DNA of 64,000 nt, from positions 248,001-312,000 of the forward strand of contig CP114119.1 in NCBI GenBank assembly GCA_029959195.1, given 5' to 3'. The stretch is from Dictyophora rubrovolvata. Lineage: Eukaryota; Basidiomycota; Agaricomycetes; Phallales; Phallaceae. The notes beneath the pieces are model-generated. The model searched no databases. It had not been told where the DNA came from and saw only the letters and a program-made list of their open reading frames with translations. Shown here piece by piece: positions 33,101 through 43,241 of this stretch (position 1 is the first letter of the stretch; every line of letters starts with the position of its first letter). The translations under genes were made by a program, and so were the position numbers.

Positions 33101-33182
33101 TTTCTTTTTCCCATCTTGTCGGATATGTTCTGTTACTTTGTTTAGGAGCGACTGGGGGTATGTTTGAAGTGTCTTCGGCCAT
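30114..33182 (-). CDS. Septin-ring-type protein kinase (Gin4/Hsl1/Cdr2-like)
   Basis: A large multi-exon CAMK-family kinase. ATG at 33182 (MAEDTSNIPPVAPKQSNR) leads to VGPWILGETIGKGASGNV (Gly-rich loop), LAAVKILPYN (VAIK Lys), SVEREIVLMKLMEHPNIMRL, GLSYCHTFSIAHRDLKPENI (catalytic loop), KIADWGMATF (metal site, Trp in place of the usual Phe), CGSPHYASPEVIRGEPYNG, KADVWSVGVVLYALLVGRLP, and LIRKMLVVNPSQRI. After the kinase come EHSFFKHDTPGIYYIPPP and a long, basic, Ser/Pro-rich linker. The C-terminal region (YIKFRVEFQPHRR; SGFTTIITFIPEKGSLSSFK) has the layout of a KA1-like membrane-binding domain and ends MIVQPEI-stop. In yeasts such kinases sit at the septin collar or cortical nodes and control Wee1-dependent mitotic entry. 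The role here is inferred by family. Confidence 0.85.
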
Positions 33183-33497
33183 TCAAGGCTAGTGATAAAT
33201 TGATATTAAAGAACGACGTGTATATTTAGTGAATATTTAATGAATAAATAAAGGAACGTGGAGATGCTAGCCTCGTCGACGAAGGAGGTGAAGAAACATT
33301 GGTCGGGTGGGAATTACGTAACTGATTACTTAATTTGGCTTTGCTTTTAAGCGCCAGGAAAACTTATGCACCACTTTGACGTGTTGACGTATTCATCGAG
33401 CTATAACTTGCGCCAAACTGTCACCAGTTATTGGTAAAAAATCTTCTTGTTATACTTTAACACTAAAGTACATGTACCTACAAGAGAAGAGGCAGGT
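33183..33497. other. Promoter side of the kinase gene
   Basis: 315 bp between the kinase ATG and the stop codon of the next minus-strand gene. It is AT-rich directly upstream of the ATG. No gene is seen. Confidence 0.5.
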
Positions 33498-34562
33498 TTA
33501 GTGAGCTTTATGCCAAAGGGATTCCTCCTCCTCCTGAAGTTTCAAACAATACTCATACAACTTTTTAGGATCCCAGGTACTGTAACTGCAACAAAGCTTC
33601 CTCCACTTCTTCCATGCAGTAGTCTGAGGCAATAATGAAGCCACATCTACCCATTTTCCATTACCGAATCTCCTCAAAAGAAATGCGTATACATGGGTTC
33701 TTGAAGGGACAAAATATGTGTCTTTCAGTTCAAGTTCGGAAAAGCAGTGACTTGCGGCCAAATTCTGACCAATCAGAACGTTCAGCTGGCCGATTATATT
33801 TATCGCAATAAAAGCGAGCTGATCCCATGTCGTTCCATTCGGTATTGTTATAAAAACAAAGAGAATGACGGCCAATGATCCCAATCGCATGAGATAAACG
33901 AGAAACTCCATACCTCGTCCTTCTTTCTGGCGAATCCCTCGACCCGTCCATTTCGCAATATCCCGGCGGTGACCTTCAAGAATAAAACACGAATTCCTTC
34001 TACCCAGAATGAATACTGCATCCTCTTCATCTGGCCTTGATATGTAAAGCGAAGCCGGCTCTGTACAAAGCCTCTCCAACAACCGAACTATTATCGACCA
34101 GGCAACGAAAACAGCGGCGTTTCCAATACCGATCCAAGATAATCCCGGGTGCAAAATAAGCCCCGTGAGGATGCCGCAATACGCTAACCAAGTGCCCAAT
34201 GTCCAAAAGAGAATCAGTTTCGACCATTCACGTCGGGTCTGGTGTGGTGGAACACGATATACGCGACACTGTCCATCATGTAACAACTTTTTGTGGGCAA
34301 GACTATGTGCAAGCCGCATATTTCGAAGCGGGGCGCTTTTCAACCCGAATGGGCTGAAGTACGTGTCCCCAGTGGCCTTCTCGAGCTCCTCGGTGGAAAA
34401 TAAATACGATTGAAGACCAACCACCGGCGCCGCTGTTAGGCATTCTACTATAGAACGCCTCATTGAGCGGTATTTGAATTCCTGTGATTCGCCAACCAGA
34501 ACCGTAAACGATGATACGTCGAATGCCCATGACTTCGAAGTTCCTGAAAATGACTGACTCAT
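33498..34562 (-). CDS. Single-exon four-pass membrane protein, unrecognised
   Basis: The first ATG is at 34562 (MSQSFSGTSKSWAFDVSSFT), giving about 354 aa. There are four hydrophobic segments: LILFWTLGTWLAYCGILTGL, WIGIGNAAVFVAWSIIVRLL, YLMRLGSLAVILFVFITIP and FIAINIIGQLNVLIGQNL. The N-terminal soluble part includes a region EGHRRDI-type linker between segments 2 and 3, and the C-terminus is charged with coiled tendency (CLKLQEEEESLWH). No family is recognised. It lies between a kinase gene and a HET gene, all on the same strand. Similar intronless membrane proteins often accompany HET genes in fungi, but I cannot support a functional link from sequence. Confidence 0.6.
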   Translation of the reverse strand: MSQSFSGTSKSWAFDVSSFTVLVGESQEFKYRSMRRSIVECLTAAPVVGLQSYLFSTEELEKATGDTYFSPFGLKSAPLRNMRLAHSLAHKKLLHDGQCRVYRVPPHQTRREWSKLILFWTLGTWLAYCGILTGLILHPGLSWIGIGNAAVFVAWSIIVRLLERLCTEPASLYISRPDEEDAVFILGRRNSCFILEGHRRDIAKWTGRGIRQKEGRGMEFLVYLMRLGSLAVILFVFITIPNGTTWDQLAFIAINIIGQLNVLIGQNLAASHCFSELELKDTYFVPSRTHVYAFLLRRFGNGKWVDVASLLPQTTAWKKWRKLCCSYSTWDPKKLYEYCLKLQEEEESLWHKAH

Positions 34563-35205
34563 TTCGTTTGTCAAGAGGTTGGACAGGAAGATGATACGTT
34601 GGGATTTAGAAGGTCGATGGAAATGTTTTCAGGTAGGAGGTAGGAGTCGGTTGAAGGTATTTGGTAAAGAGGGCTGCTGTTGAGCTTCTCATACCAACCT
34701 GTTGTGGGAGCCGAGAGATGCGCGGCAAATGTCAGTATTAGGAACTACAGTTGATGGCACACGCATCATGATAGACATTTGGTATTAATTCGATTCATTT
34801 GCTGTCGGATAACATTAACGTCTTTCTATGTACGTTTGTTATGGAAGATATATGTAGCCGGCCAAGAGTGCCATTCGTTTCCCTCGTTAAGCGTATCGAA
34901 ACTGCATATTATCCGAGACCTCACAGAGCCAGACAGAGCCGCGCAAGGCACCTTGGCACTGCCACTGACGATCACATGTGAGGCCTTGAGGCATTCAGAT
35001 ATTAATATGTACGTGACTGGAAAGTAATAGAATTAGACTGGTGCCTTATTTCTCTCGTCACATTGCTATACAGCTCTGTAAATTTGAGCAGGTGACACCC
35101 TCGGAGAACGCCGAATATACAACGACCATTGCCGTTGAGAGAGTTTCTATCCTATTATATGGAGAGTGTACGACTGAAAGTTATTATTAAAACTTCTAAA
35201 TCACC
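34563..35205. other. Spacer between membrane-protein and HET genes
   Basis: No supported gene. Short open frames on the plus strand lack domains and splice partners. Confidence 0.5.
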
Positions 35206-37390
35206 TCATACTATAATAATCTCCTCCATTTCATGGTCGGCCTGCTCAGCTGGAAAACCAGTCACCAGTGATATTCCCCGACAGACAGTGAGATCATCCA
35301 CTCTCCTAACAGTGGGACTAACGACCCAAGAAATTCTTGTCTTATCTCTTCTTGGCGCTTTTTGTAACTCCGGAGTGAATAACTTGGTAGGACCGCCGAC
35401 ATCTGCAATGGCATTTTCATCGCTACTATGCCAAAACTTGCCATCGCGTACTACACGATATGAGATAAACTGATATTCATGGTTGCTAAAAAAAAGATCA
35501 GGAGCATCAGACTCTTGAACATTATACGGTGGTTTGTCCAAGAGATACTGATGAGTGTCTGGATCAATGACTTCTGTGACATCTTTAGGCAGATTGCCCT
35601 GTTTGTCTTGCCGCAACTTGTTTTCTCGTACACACGGTGCACCCCACAGGATTTGGGCAAGATTTATATGACCCAATTCAATTAGTTCACGTAATATATC
35701 CCAGAAGATTTCGACATCCGGGAAACCAATACGTTTTCGGTCGGAGTACCGAAATGCTGCCTCTATGCGTTCTACCCTTTCGAATTGAGGGATTTCATTG
35801 ATGAGAGGGAGAAGTGGGGAAAGCGAATAGCGGGCTTTGGTCTTGGGGAGATAGACGACCTTATTTATTTCCCAGAACCAGCCCTTCACTCGAAGACCTG
35901 CATGATGAAGCTGACAAGAAATTCGACAAGGAGGATCAGCGGTGGTAAACCCGATGGCTTTGAAGGACACTGAGGATGGTGGCGTCCAAGTAAAAGAGCT
36001 ACCGTCGGCTTCACCGGTAACCTGGTCCTCAGTGTTTGCAGTGATCTGAGCAAACGCAGAGGAGAAGCCCATCATAAAAGAAATATCACCATTCAGTATT
36101 GCCAGCGTGAATGCGCAGGCACTGAAGCTTGTAGAAATATTAGGAGTAAGTAGCGTGGTGTCAAGTCGGATGGGATAATCGCAGAGATTCCCCAGGATGG
36201 CGAGTTTGTCAGGAATTCTTGAGTTCTGCAATCTAGCAACATGTTGGAATGCATGCAAACCTGAACGACCGTACAGGTGTATTGCATAGATCCCTTCCAG
36301 GTGGAGCCGGAGAGGCTTGCCATCTTGTGACCGCATTAGACCTGTCTGGTACTCAAGTATATCCAATGAAACAATGATCTCTCCCGGCACATTTCCGAGG
36401 TGGGGTGGTTTATTTAGTTGTGGGTCACAACGAAGGAGGAGCATCATTCGCTTTTGGGCCGCAATAATTTCCTGGTACACCCAAGCACGTGTAAGCCATC
36501 GCTCTTTGGAAATCAACTCGAGGACTTCGTCAACTGCTTCAGGACCAGAGTCACCATAAAATCGATTATACTGCATAACCCATGCCAGAGCATCCATTTG
36601 TGCTTGTGTGTGAATATACCCATCAAGTAAACCAACAGCCCGTCGGGCGTTGAAGTAAACCAAATCCATTGATTGGATACCATGTTCCTTATCAGCACGG
36701 TTATCTTGGTCGATGCATTCTTGGTCAATCCAGATGAGTCGTGTCCCTACCGAGTCTGCATACTTCATTGCTCGATCAATGACATTTCGCGGAGCTCGAT
36801 TGTGGCGGATTCCAGATTTCGTCTGGATGAGATACGGCTCTGTTGTGGTCTATATGATTTTCAGGGCGATATAAGAGAAGGAACAAGACGCTACCTTCAC
36901 TTTGACTTTTAGGACCTTGACTCTCATTATTGCCGGATGACTTCTGAGTATGTTGCCAACAGTACGAGACTGCGACATAATCTCTGCAAGACGGAGCAGC
37001 GCCTCTATTCGAAACATAGAGCATGTCCCCAAGACCCATCGACGAAAATTGTTTGTAATCAAAAAGTGTGTCGCATGAGCATTTTTTGGTCGGGTCCGTA
37101 CGCTGAGGATCAGGAGGTGACAAAGGACCACGGGCTGGGGCGGGCGTTTGAGCAGGAACAGAATGACCAGTAGAATCCGTGGTAGGAAGGGAAAGTGCAG
37201 GATAATAGCTTGGTTCAAACATCACATTGGACAACATACACAAGAATCGCAAGTTCTGAGCCCATTTCTGAACCTGTCTCCGCTCAAGTTGGAACTGTGG
37301 TTGCCGCAATGTGAGAAAGAGATTTCTTAGGTGAGGATTAGGATCGCCATTGTAAATATCGCCCAAGGTCTTCTCGCTGTCTTGCTGCAT
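35206..37390 (-). CDS. HET-domain protein
   Basis: Two exons. ATG at 37390 (MQQDSEKTLGDIYNGDPNP) gives a 160-residue N-terminal region with CSCDTLFDYKQFSSMGLGD, then the HET domain start DYVAVSYCWQ. A roughly 60-nt intron near 36830-36890 is followed by EPYLIQTKSGIRHNRAPRNV, IDRAMKYADSVGTRLIWIDQ, ECIDQDNRADKEHGIQSMDL and VYFNARRAVGLLDG, the classical HET core. Then come LISKERWLTRAWVYQEIIAA and a long C-terminal half without recognisable repeats, ending at 35206. HET proteins trigger incompatibility-type cell death in fungi when heterologous alleles meet. This specific partner is unknown. The intron boundary chosen restores the HET frame; other AG sites are near. It appears intact. Confidence 0.85.
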
Positions 37391-38112
37391 GTTTGGTAGT
37401 GAACGGGCTACACTGATTCAGAGAGATAGGCGAACGTCAGCCCTTAGTAACTTGGATGCCCACGCCAATAATCAATTTAGTGGCATATGGATGATGCGAT
37501 GGTATTACCAATCGACTAAAAGCGGGCAGACCCCAAGCAGACCCAAGTTCTTTCTCTAATGGTTTTAATTCAGTTTTTTGACCAACTTACCCTTGCCACA
37601 AGGACACGAAAGCCCATAAACGCTAGCAGCGCTCGTCGCCAATGAACAAAGGATTGACTGAATGATTCGGCCATGTAACATGAGTCGCACCAGCAGTGGG
37701 AAGCCCAACATTTACCGGGAAAGACCGAGTGTCGTTCGCACGCGTAACCTTTTCGCCATCCTCAACAACAACCTCTTCAGGACGCTAAAATCTCTTGAAA
37801 ATTCACGGTTTTACATCCATATTGTTACTCAATACTCATGTAGAGTTTGAGCATGTGACTGAAGACTCTAAACTTCAGAGTCACGGCAAACGCCGTACAA
37901 CTTTAATTATTTTAGCGCTGGCTCGAGGTTAGCTTAAGTATGTCGTACTGATAACAGGAGACACCATTTTTTTCCGTATTATCATAACTCACAGCCTTTC
38001 GCACCTAGATTCCTACATGAAGAAAACATTTTAACATTTTGGGTTCATCAGTTCGTCTATCATAAAGACGATACCTGGTAATTTTTCGATTCTAATCCCC
38101 CTGACAAAATTT
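37391..38112. other. Gene-free stretch upstream of the HET gene
   Basis: No supported gene. It contains the promoter side of the HET gene and otherwise unstructured sequence. Confidence 0.5.
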
Positions 38113-38542
38113 TCAACTCCATTCTATCTTAGATCGATTAAATTTCCTTTCAGTATCAATCACCGCTAGGGGTACATAAGCCGTGATCTCCGTAGCAAAG
38201 GTCTTGCTGCCGATGCTATGTACTAAGAGCAAGCTACGTGACCATACTTTCAACCAATCCAGACACCATTGGGGTCCTACTGAGGCGAAAAGTTCCCTGA
38301 CTATGGATCTCTGAGAAAGATCACCATCAATCCCGGAAACTGACGTCTCATGCAAGCTCCCAACAGATGTCGATGATTTCTTCCGTAATATGATTAATCG
38401 CTGTCTGTGATCCGACTAAAGAAGGGAGGAGAAGAATGGGCAGACAGGATTCCAGATGGACCAGTTTTTTTCCATCCACCCTTGCTCCAGATAATACAAC
38501 GAATGTCTCGAAGTAGACGATGTCATCCCGTCGCGGCTGCAA
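38113..38542 (-). pseudogene. Two-frame fragment of an unidentified gene
   Basis: Minus-strand open blocks 38542-38348 (RRDDIVYFETFVVLSGARV...ITEEIIDICWEL) and 38355-38113 (SGIDGDLSQRSIVRELFASV...LKVWSRSLLLVHSIGSK...ERKFNRSKIEW) overlap by 8 nt in different frames. A possible acceptor (tttgcag) precedes the first block. There is no ATG, and no domain is recognised. It is most likely a gene fragment with a frame shift, or two exons of an unmodelled gene. Confidence 0.3.
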
Positions 38543-39314
38543 AGGCCTGGAAGGCTTGGAGACTTAGAAGGATGTTGTGTCTTCGCTCCGTCTACTCACA
38601 ATGAAAGCTCATATATATCCACCTCCGGATCCACCACCTCCTATAAAGTTGATGGACAGGTATCTGTCCTTTTGTTCCGCTCTATAACCTCCGGGGATGA
38701 CCTCAAGAACAAAGGGAAGGTCGGTGTTTCAAGCTTCAAGTTCCGTTGATACAACATGTGCTCATTTTCAATATACGCGCATACCAACACAATTAAGCAA
38801 TGATCATTATCTACATGCCGTGGTTTACTTTTTCCCCCTCCGGTTGATTTTTTTTCATCATGAAGAAAGATCGGTTGTTCTTCGCCTTTGTTCGCCGTTT
38901 TTTTTTTGAAGAAGATTTGTACATACGTGGCTTGTTGGTACTTTATTTACGTGGCGCACTTGATTGCCTTTTTTTCATTGGTCTGTTAATTCAGGAACAT
39001 CTTCGTTGACAATAAATACTATTCAGTAATTTGAGTGTGTTGCCAAAATCAAGCCAGCCTATTGCATACTAAAACAGGTAAGGACTAATAGTAGATTCTT
39101 TATTGAGATTTGGCAAAATCGAGACTGAATTCCAAGACTAGATCAAAATCTTATCTTCCGAGTATGTATGTACTTGCGAGACATCTTACTATGAATAATA
39201 GCGGTCAAATTGGCCCTGAAGGTTTGGATACCTCAGGTACGCGATAAACCAGAGAAGAACCTATGTGGTAGTAAGTAGAAGAACACTGACACTCATTGGC
39301 ACGAGAAAAGGCCA
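38543..39314. other. Gene-free stretch left of the transposon
   Basis: T-rich tracts only. No gene or repeat is supported. Confidence 0.5.
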
Positions 39315-39366
39315 GCGACTGGGAAAGTGTCCCATGGGACACTGTCTCATGAGACACTTAGGCGTC
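39315..39366. repeat. Left terminal inverted repeat
   Basis: Starts gcgactgggaaagtgtc and includes the palindromes tgtcccatgggaca and tgtctcatgagaca, followed by acttaggcgtc. It pairs with 40738-40788 in inverted orientation. Confidence 0.7.
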
Positions 39367-39503
39367 TAATTTGAAAGACCGACGGCACCAGCCTCGGCTA
39401 AATTTTAACTCCGCTTTTCAAGCGTAACCCATTATCCATAATACTAATTCTAACATCTACACATTCCACACATACATCAGCTATATGCATATTGATACTC
39501 AAA

Positions 39504-40319
39504 ATGAATGACTCTGAACTTCCAATCCGTCATGTCAAATGTCTGAAATGTCCTGGTGAAATGGGAATATTTGAGGCATGTCTTGGTTCTTCCACCCCTG
39601 AAAATAGAGGAAGGATCATGCAACGGGTTTGTTATCTTTCTCCTTAACTTCTAAGAATTTTATATTTCTGCATTATTTCATGACATTAGTGCCGGAATCG
39701 TACCTGCAATTACACAGTATTTCACAGTGCTGCTTATCCGATTCATGAAGTCGCCCTTCAAATAGCGAATTATTACAATGAGACAATACCTGCATCAAAT
39801 GCTGCAAAGAACACTTTGTTTTACCCACCTGCACTTTTTCTGTCAGTTGATCATGCAACTACTTCAATTTTACGATGTATGGGTGCAACATGCCGTCGCG
39901 AACAAAAGCTCAACAGAGTTGCACAGAAGTGTTCCTTTCAGCGGTGCAGTTCTTGCTGTGATGAAGAGTTTCTGATTGCAAGAAGGGATAACAAGTTTCG
40001 AAAAGAGTGTGCTTTCCACCATAAACGACCAATTCAAAGCACAGGACCTGTGAATATTCCTCTTCCAACTCTGTCTGTTCCATCTCTTTCTCTTAATACT
40101 CAACCACTTCCTGCGCCTACTGTTGACATGACTTCAGTAATGACATCACAGCAGCTCAGCATTACAGCCACACCTTCCCAAACTTCAGCAATGACACAAC
40201 CACTAAGCATTACAGCTGCACCTTCCCAAACTCTCGCCACAAGTATAGGTCCATTGTGGGCTTCAGCAGTAACATCGGCTAGAGCAAGATCACATATTAA
40301 ACAGCAGATTAATTATTAA
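39504..40319 (+). CDS. Cys-rich protein encoded inside the transposon
   Basis: ATG at 39504 opens MNDSELPIRHVKCLKCPGEM, IFEACLGSSTPENRGRIMQR. An intron (about 39630-39710) would join CRNRTC and YTVFHSAAYPIHEVALQIAN, then LRCMGATCRREQKLNRVAQK, CSFQRCSSCCDEEFLIARR and CAFHHKRPI. The tail is Ser/Thr/Pro-rich with a two-unit repeat of LSIT(A)A(T)PSQT. The Cys/His spacing suggests zinc fingers (GRF-like at the front). This is inference. The splice joint is not secure, so the exact protein is uncertain. Confidence 0.4.
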
Positions 40320-40674
40320 GCATACCTAATTCCAATGGCAACCCATACTCCAGGAAGAGGGGAAGCATGGTTGTGAAGTCAACTAGCAGTCCTTTTCCGG
40401 CCTTTACATCGCTGCTCCAGGCAAAATCTTTCAAAGCCATCCAACAAATAGTCATAATGTCTGACTCAAGACGAAGGCAGTTACACAGAAAAGCATGGAC
40501 CTTTGACAGCAGGAACAGTGGTGGTTCATTGCAAGCAGTAGATGTTTGACTGTGCGAAAGGAGTGGCTTCATTTGTTGAACAAGGGATATAAACATAAAA
40601 AGAGTGTCGGCAGAGAAAGAGAATAGAACGGGGTACTGAGCACAACGTTCATATAGTGTATTTAATGTGAGCAT
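40309..40674 (-). CDS. CxC5-like domain fragment (KDZ-associated)
   Basis: From ATG at 40674: MLTLNTLYERCAQYPVLFSF, LFMFISLVQQMKPLLSHSQT, LFLLSKVHAFLCNCLRLESD, IMTICWMALKDFAW, then LPLFLEYGLPLELG. The pattern of a helical bundle followed by VHxFLxxCLxL and W-x-x-x-K/R-D-x-x-W matches the N-terminal domain seen in many Agaricomycete KDZ transposon proteins. The following Cys cluster and the transposase are missing. It ends shortly after a potential donor (ggtatgc), so a lost or diverged second exon is possible. Confidence 0.5.
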   Translation of the reverse strand: MLTLNTLYERCAQYPVLFSFSADTLFMFISLVQQMKPLLSHSQTSTACNEPPLFLLSKVHAFLCNCLRLESDIMTICWMALKDFAWSSDVKAGKGLLVDFTTMLPLFLEYGLPLELGMLNN

Positions 40675-40737
40675 GGTGTATTTGTTGGTTGTAATTGCAC
40701 ATAACGTGCTGTGCAACGACGCTGAGTCTGAACGGAT

Positions 40738-40788
40738 TGACGCCCGTGTCCCATGGGACAATGTCTCATGAGACACTTCCCCAGTCGC
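40738..40788. repeat. Right terminal inverted repeat
   Basis: Reads gacgcccgtgtcccatggga, then caatgtctcatgagacactt, then ccccagtcgc. Its reverse complement matches the left end, except that the order of the two internal palindromes relative to the outer end is exchanged. Confidence 0.7.
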
Positions 40789-40932
40789 GGTCGTTTCGTG
40801 ATTGGCACCAAAGTCGCACGTGACATGCTTACGTAAAACGAGGTTGTTTGCTCCTTGCCACTGTGTGGATTCCAAGCCTAAACGCGCCTTTCGGAGCAAT
40901 AGCACATTTGAGCATTCTCATATTCTCGAAAT

Positions 40933-42262
40933 ATGTTGATACGGGCTCCAAACATTGCTATTGAACAGTCGTTTCCCGCTGATTTCATAGTTCGTATTCA
41001 AGCCCTTTCAAGGGCATAGTAAGTGGTCCTTCCTTTCTTAAAAGCTGTATACTTATTCCTTCCTCAGCCTCGTTAGAAAAAACACCCTCTCAAAAGTTTC
41101 TTCTCATTGTCTATCCCAAATTTCTTCACCACCCTCTCTTCGTAGTCTTTCTAGACAAGCTCGGTATGCCCGAGCAGAAGCTGCACTGCGTTCGGCTCTC
41201 CTGAAGTGCGAAAGTGAACCAAATCCCCTCGCATTACAAATCCGCGTAATGCAAAAAGGTCTTGCGGCATGGAACACGCACGTCATTCTCGGTCAACAGC
41301 GGGTTCAAAACGCTGAGCGTGCTATGGCAGCATTGCAAGCTGGTGACCAGTCGCCGGCATTGTCCAGGGTTAGTCTGAGCGAGCTTCAGAAGGAAAAATG
41401 GATGGGTATCAAAGAGCGAGATGAAGCATTGGAGATGGTGAAGAAGATAAAGCAGCTCACTGATGAGCTCAAGAAAGAGCTTCAATCTGGCTCGAAGAGG
41501 TCTTCGCTAGTACCTACGCCGACTTGCTCCCAAGAAAACGAACCTCCGTCGTCTAAGGCTAAAATTCTATTCTCGGGCCGATTCCCTTACCCGTATCTGG
41601 AACGACTGCCTCGGTCTCGGCACAGTGTTGAACCTTTGCGACTGCCATTGAAGCACCAGGAAAGCCGGAGAAGAGCCTCGAGTTTATCATCACCGTCAAA
41701 ACCAATTCCTCATTCGCCATTATCCGCATCATCATCGTCTTCATCATCCGCTGTCTCTATCAACGAAGATTGCTTTGGAGCCGTCCTCATATATCCACCA
41801 GATCGTCTCCGAACGCCAGACAAGCGTGAACTGCAAGATCACTCCGGGCTTCCTAGCTATGTCGATACTCTGTTGGACGAATTATCTGAAGACAGGCTAG
41901 GTTCCCCGAAGTTCGATCTTAGCAACAATATATTACGAGCCCTATCAGGACCAGCAACACCGACCTCGCAAAAGGCGGTAGCACCTTCGTCTTACCAGAC
42001 TCCTGCAACTCCGAAGCCTAAAACCAGAGTTTTACTGCGCCATAGGCTCAGCAATCTATCGGTATCAACCTTCAAGAATAATCATGAGCCTTCCACTCCT
42101 CGTTCCTCGACAGGGACGTTTGTTTACGTACCGGAAACCGTACCGTTGTCTCCATCAACACCACCCATGACGCCACGCAAGAAACTGAGTAGAATTGAGA
42201 GCGTCATGGACGGCGTTAAGAAGAGTGTCAAGAGAGTATCATTTAAACAGGCGGGTCCGTAG
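40933..42262 (+). CDS. Coiled-coil, Ser/Pro-rich protein, unrecognised
   Basis: Two exons. ATG at 40933 (MLIRAPNIAIEQSFPADFIV) runs to a donor at about 41018 (gcata|gtaagt). After an intron ending cctcag, the frame continues LVRKNTLSKVSSHCLSQISS and ARYARAEAALRSALLKCESE into VMQKGLAAWNTHVILGQQRV. A coiled-coil follows (MGIKERDEALEMVKKIKQLT, DELKKELQSG). The rest is Ser/Thr/Pro-rich with many TP and SP sites, a run of seven or more Ser, and a basic end (KKSVKRVSFKQAGP). It has no enzyme motif. The SP/TP density suggests CDK- or MAPK-regulated scaffolds, which is inference. The gene is intact. Confidence 0.7.
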
Positions 42263-42546
42263 TAATTCGCCCCTTCTTGCATTTTGCCTTGCTACTATCT
42301 TTACGACCGGGCCCCTCATTTTTTCACGTTCTTTCATGATGGACATTTCTTCCGAGACGCATTTCATATATTTATTATTAGCAACAATTTCATTAGGTTT
42401 ATATGGTTGAATACAATCATTGCACTCCCAGCTCCACCCTCTTTTTCGCACTGTGCTTCATTCAAGTTCCTTACGTAATATTAAGGCTCAGAGTCTTTTT
42501 CTTTGCAGAAACTAGCTCATCCGAAATTGTATACTTTGTTCAAAAT

Positions 42547-43170
42547 ATGCGTGTAACAACAATAAGATGCGCAAGCTCACTTTCAAAAGCATCTGCAGAC
42601 CTTCAGGAAGCACGCAAACAGCTCTATCCTCCCATCCCGTACGCAGGACACACTTCCACATCCTATTCTAAAATGACCATCCATTAAGGCTTCCTTCTCA
42701 GATTATTTCGACAAATACTACGAGCACATACGAAGCTTCCTAAAGAGATGCGTATAATTGGTGACGACTACGTCAAAGCTGGTCAGCATTATTCTCGTTC
42801 ACCAATCTCAAATTGGCGAAAAAATTGACACCAAACTGTTTTCGGATTAGAATTCCAGCGGCATAGGGCTACGTCGAATCCTCTTCATATTATTGGTTTC
42901 TTGAAAGAGTGGAAAATCTATCTAGACACGATTCGCGGCACTGAGAACCCCGGGCAGTTTCGGGGGAAGAAGCTTGACGCTGAACTCTTTGAAAAAGTAT
43001 GTTTTAAGGTCAGACATGGAGAAAGGTTACTTAAAACGTTGCAGATGTCTGATGACCAGATACAACAGCTGTATGACGTTATGCATTCCACCAAAGAGAT
43101 CTGGTACCAATCAGACAATACGCCTGGCCCTCCGGGTCAGACCACAAAAGATCATAATCAGTCTCCATAG
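42547..43170 (+). CDS. SDH7: Succinate dehydrogenase assembly factor 3 (ACN9/SDHAF3, LYR family)
   Basis: Four short exons. MRVTTIRCASSLSKASADLQ (mitochondrial presequence-like), PPIP|LFRQILRAHTKLPKEMRIIG with the LYR-type core (L-F/Y-R followed by the helix), GDDYVKA|EFQRHRATSNPLHIIGFL, KEWKIYLDTIRG, then MSDDQIQQLYDVMHSTKEIW and a polar tail ending at 43170. The joint exon order reproduces the ACN9 family signature L-x-R-x-I-L-R-x-H...LP-x-EMR-x-xGD-x-YVK-x-EF-x-x-H. These proteins act in the mitochondrial matrix to help assemble the iron-sulphur subunit of succinate dehydrogenase. It converges with the cyanase gene, with 71 bp between stop codons. Confidence 0.88.
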
Positions 43171-43241
43171 TACGGTGACGTCGTTGTATGTTTCATGATA
43201 TTATTACATAGTTCCAAAAACAACTTATATAAGGTACATCT

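Larger units (their letters stand above)
39315..40788. mobile_element. Short DNA transposon with palindromic TIRs and KDZ-associated domain
   Basis: A 1474-bp element bounded by about 50-bp imperfect terminal inverted repeats. The left end begins gcgactgggaaagtgtc and the right end, reversed, gcgactggggaagtgtc. Each end also carries two perfect palindromes, gtgtcccatgggaca(c) and tgtctcatgagaca, in swapped order. Inside are a plus-strand Cys-rich frame (39504-40319) and a minus-strand frame resembling the CxC5 domain associated with Kyakuja-Dileera-Zisupton (KDZ) transposases. No transposase catalytic core is present, so the element is non-autonomous or a deletion derivative. No convincing target-site duplication was found next to the assigned ends, so the exact ends may be off by a few bases. 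Confidence 0.65.

Noticed and set aside
39870-40103. Basic minus-strand frame inside the transposon
   Set aside because: It overlaps the Cys-rich plus-strand frame and has no motif; its composition fits an antisense shadow.
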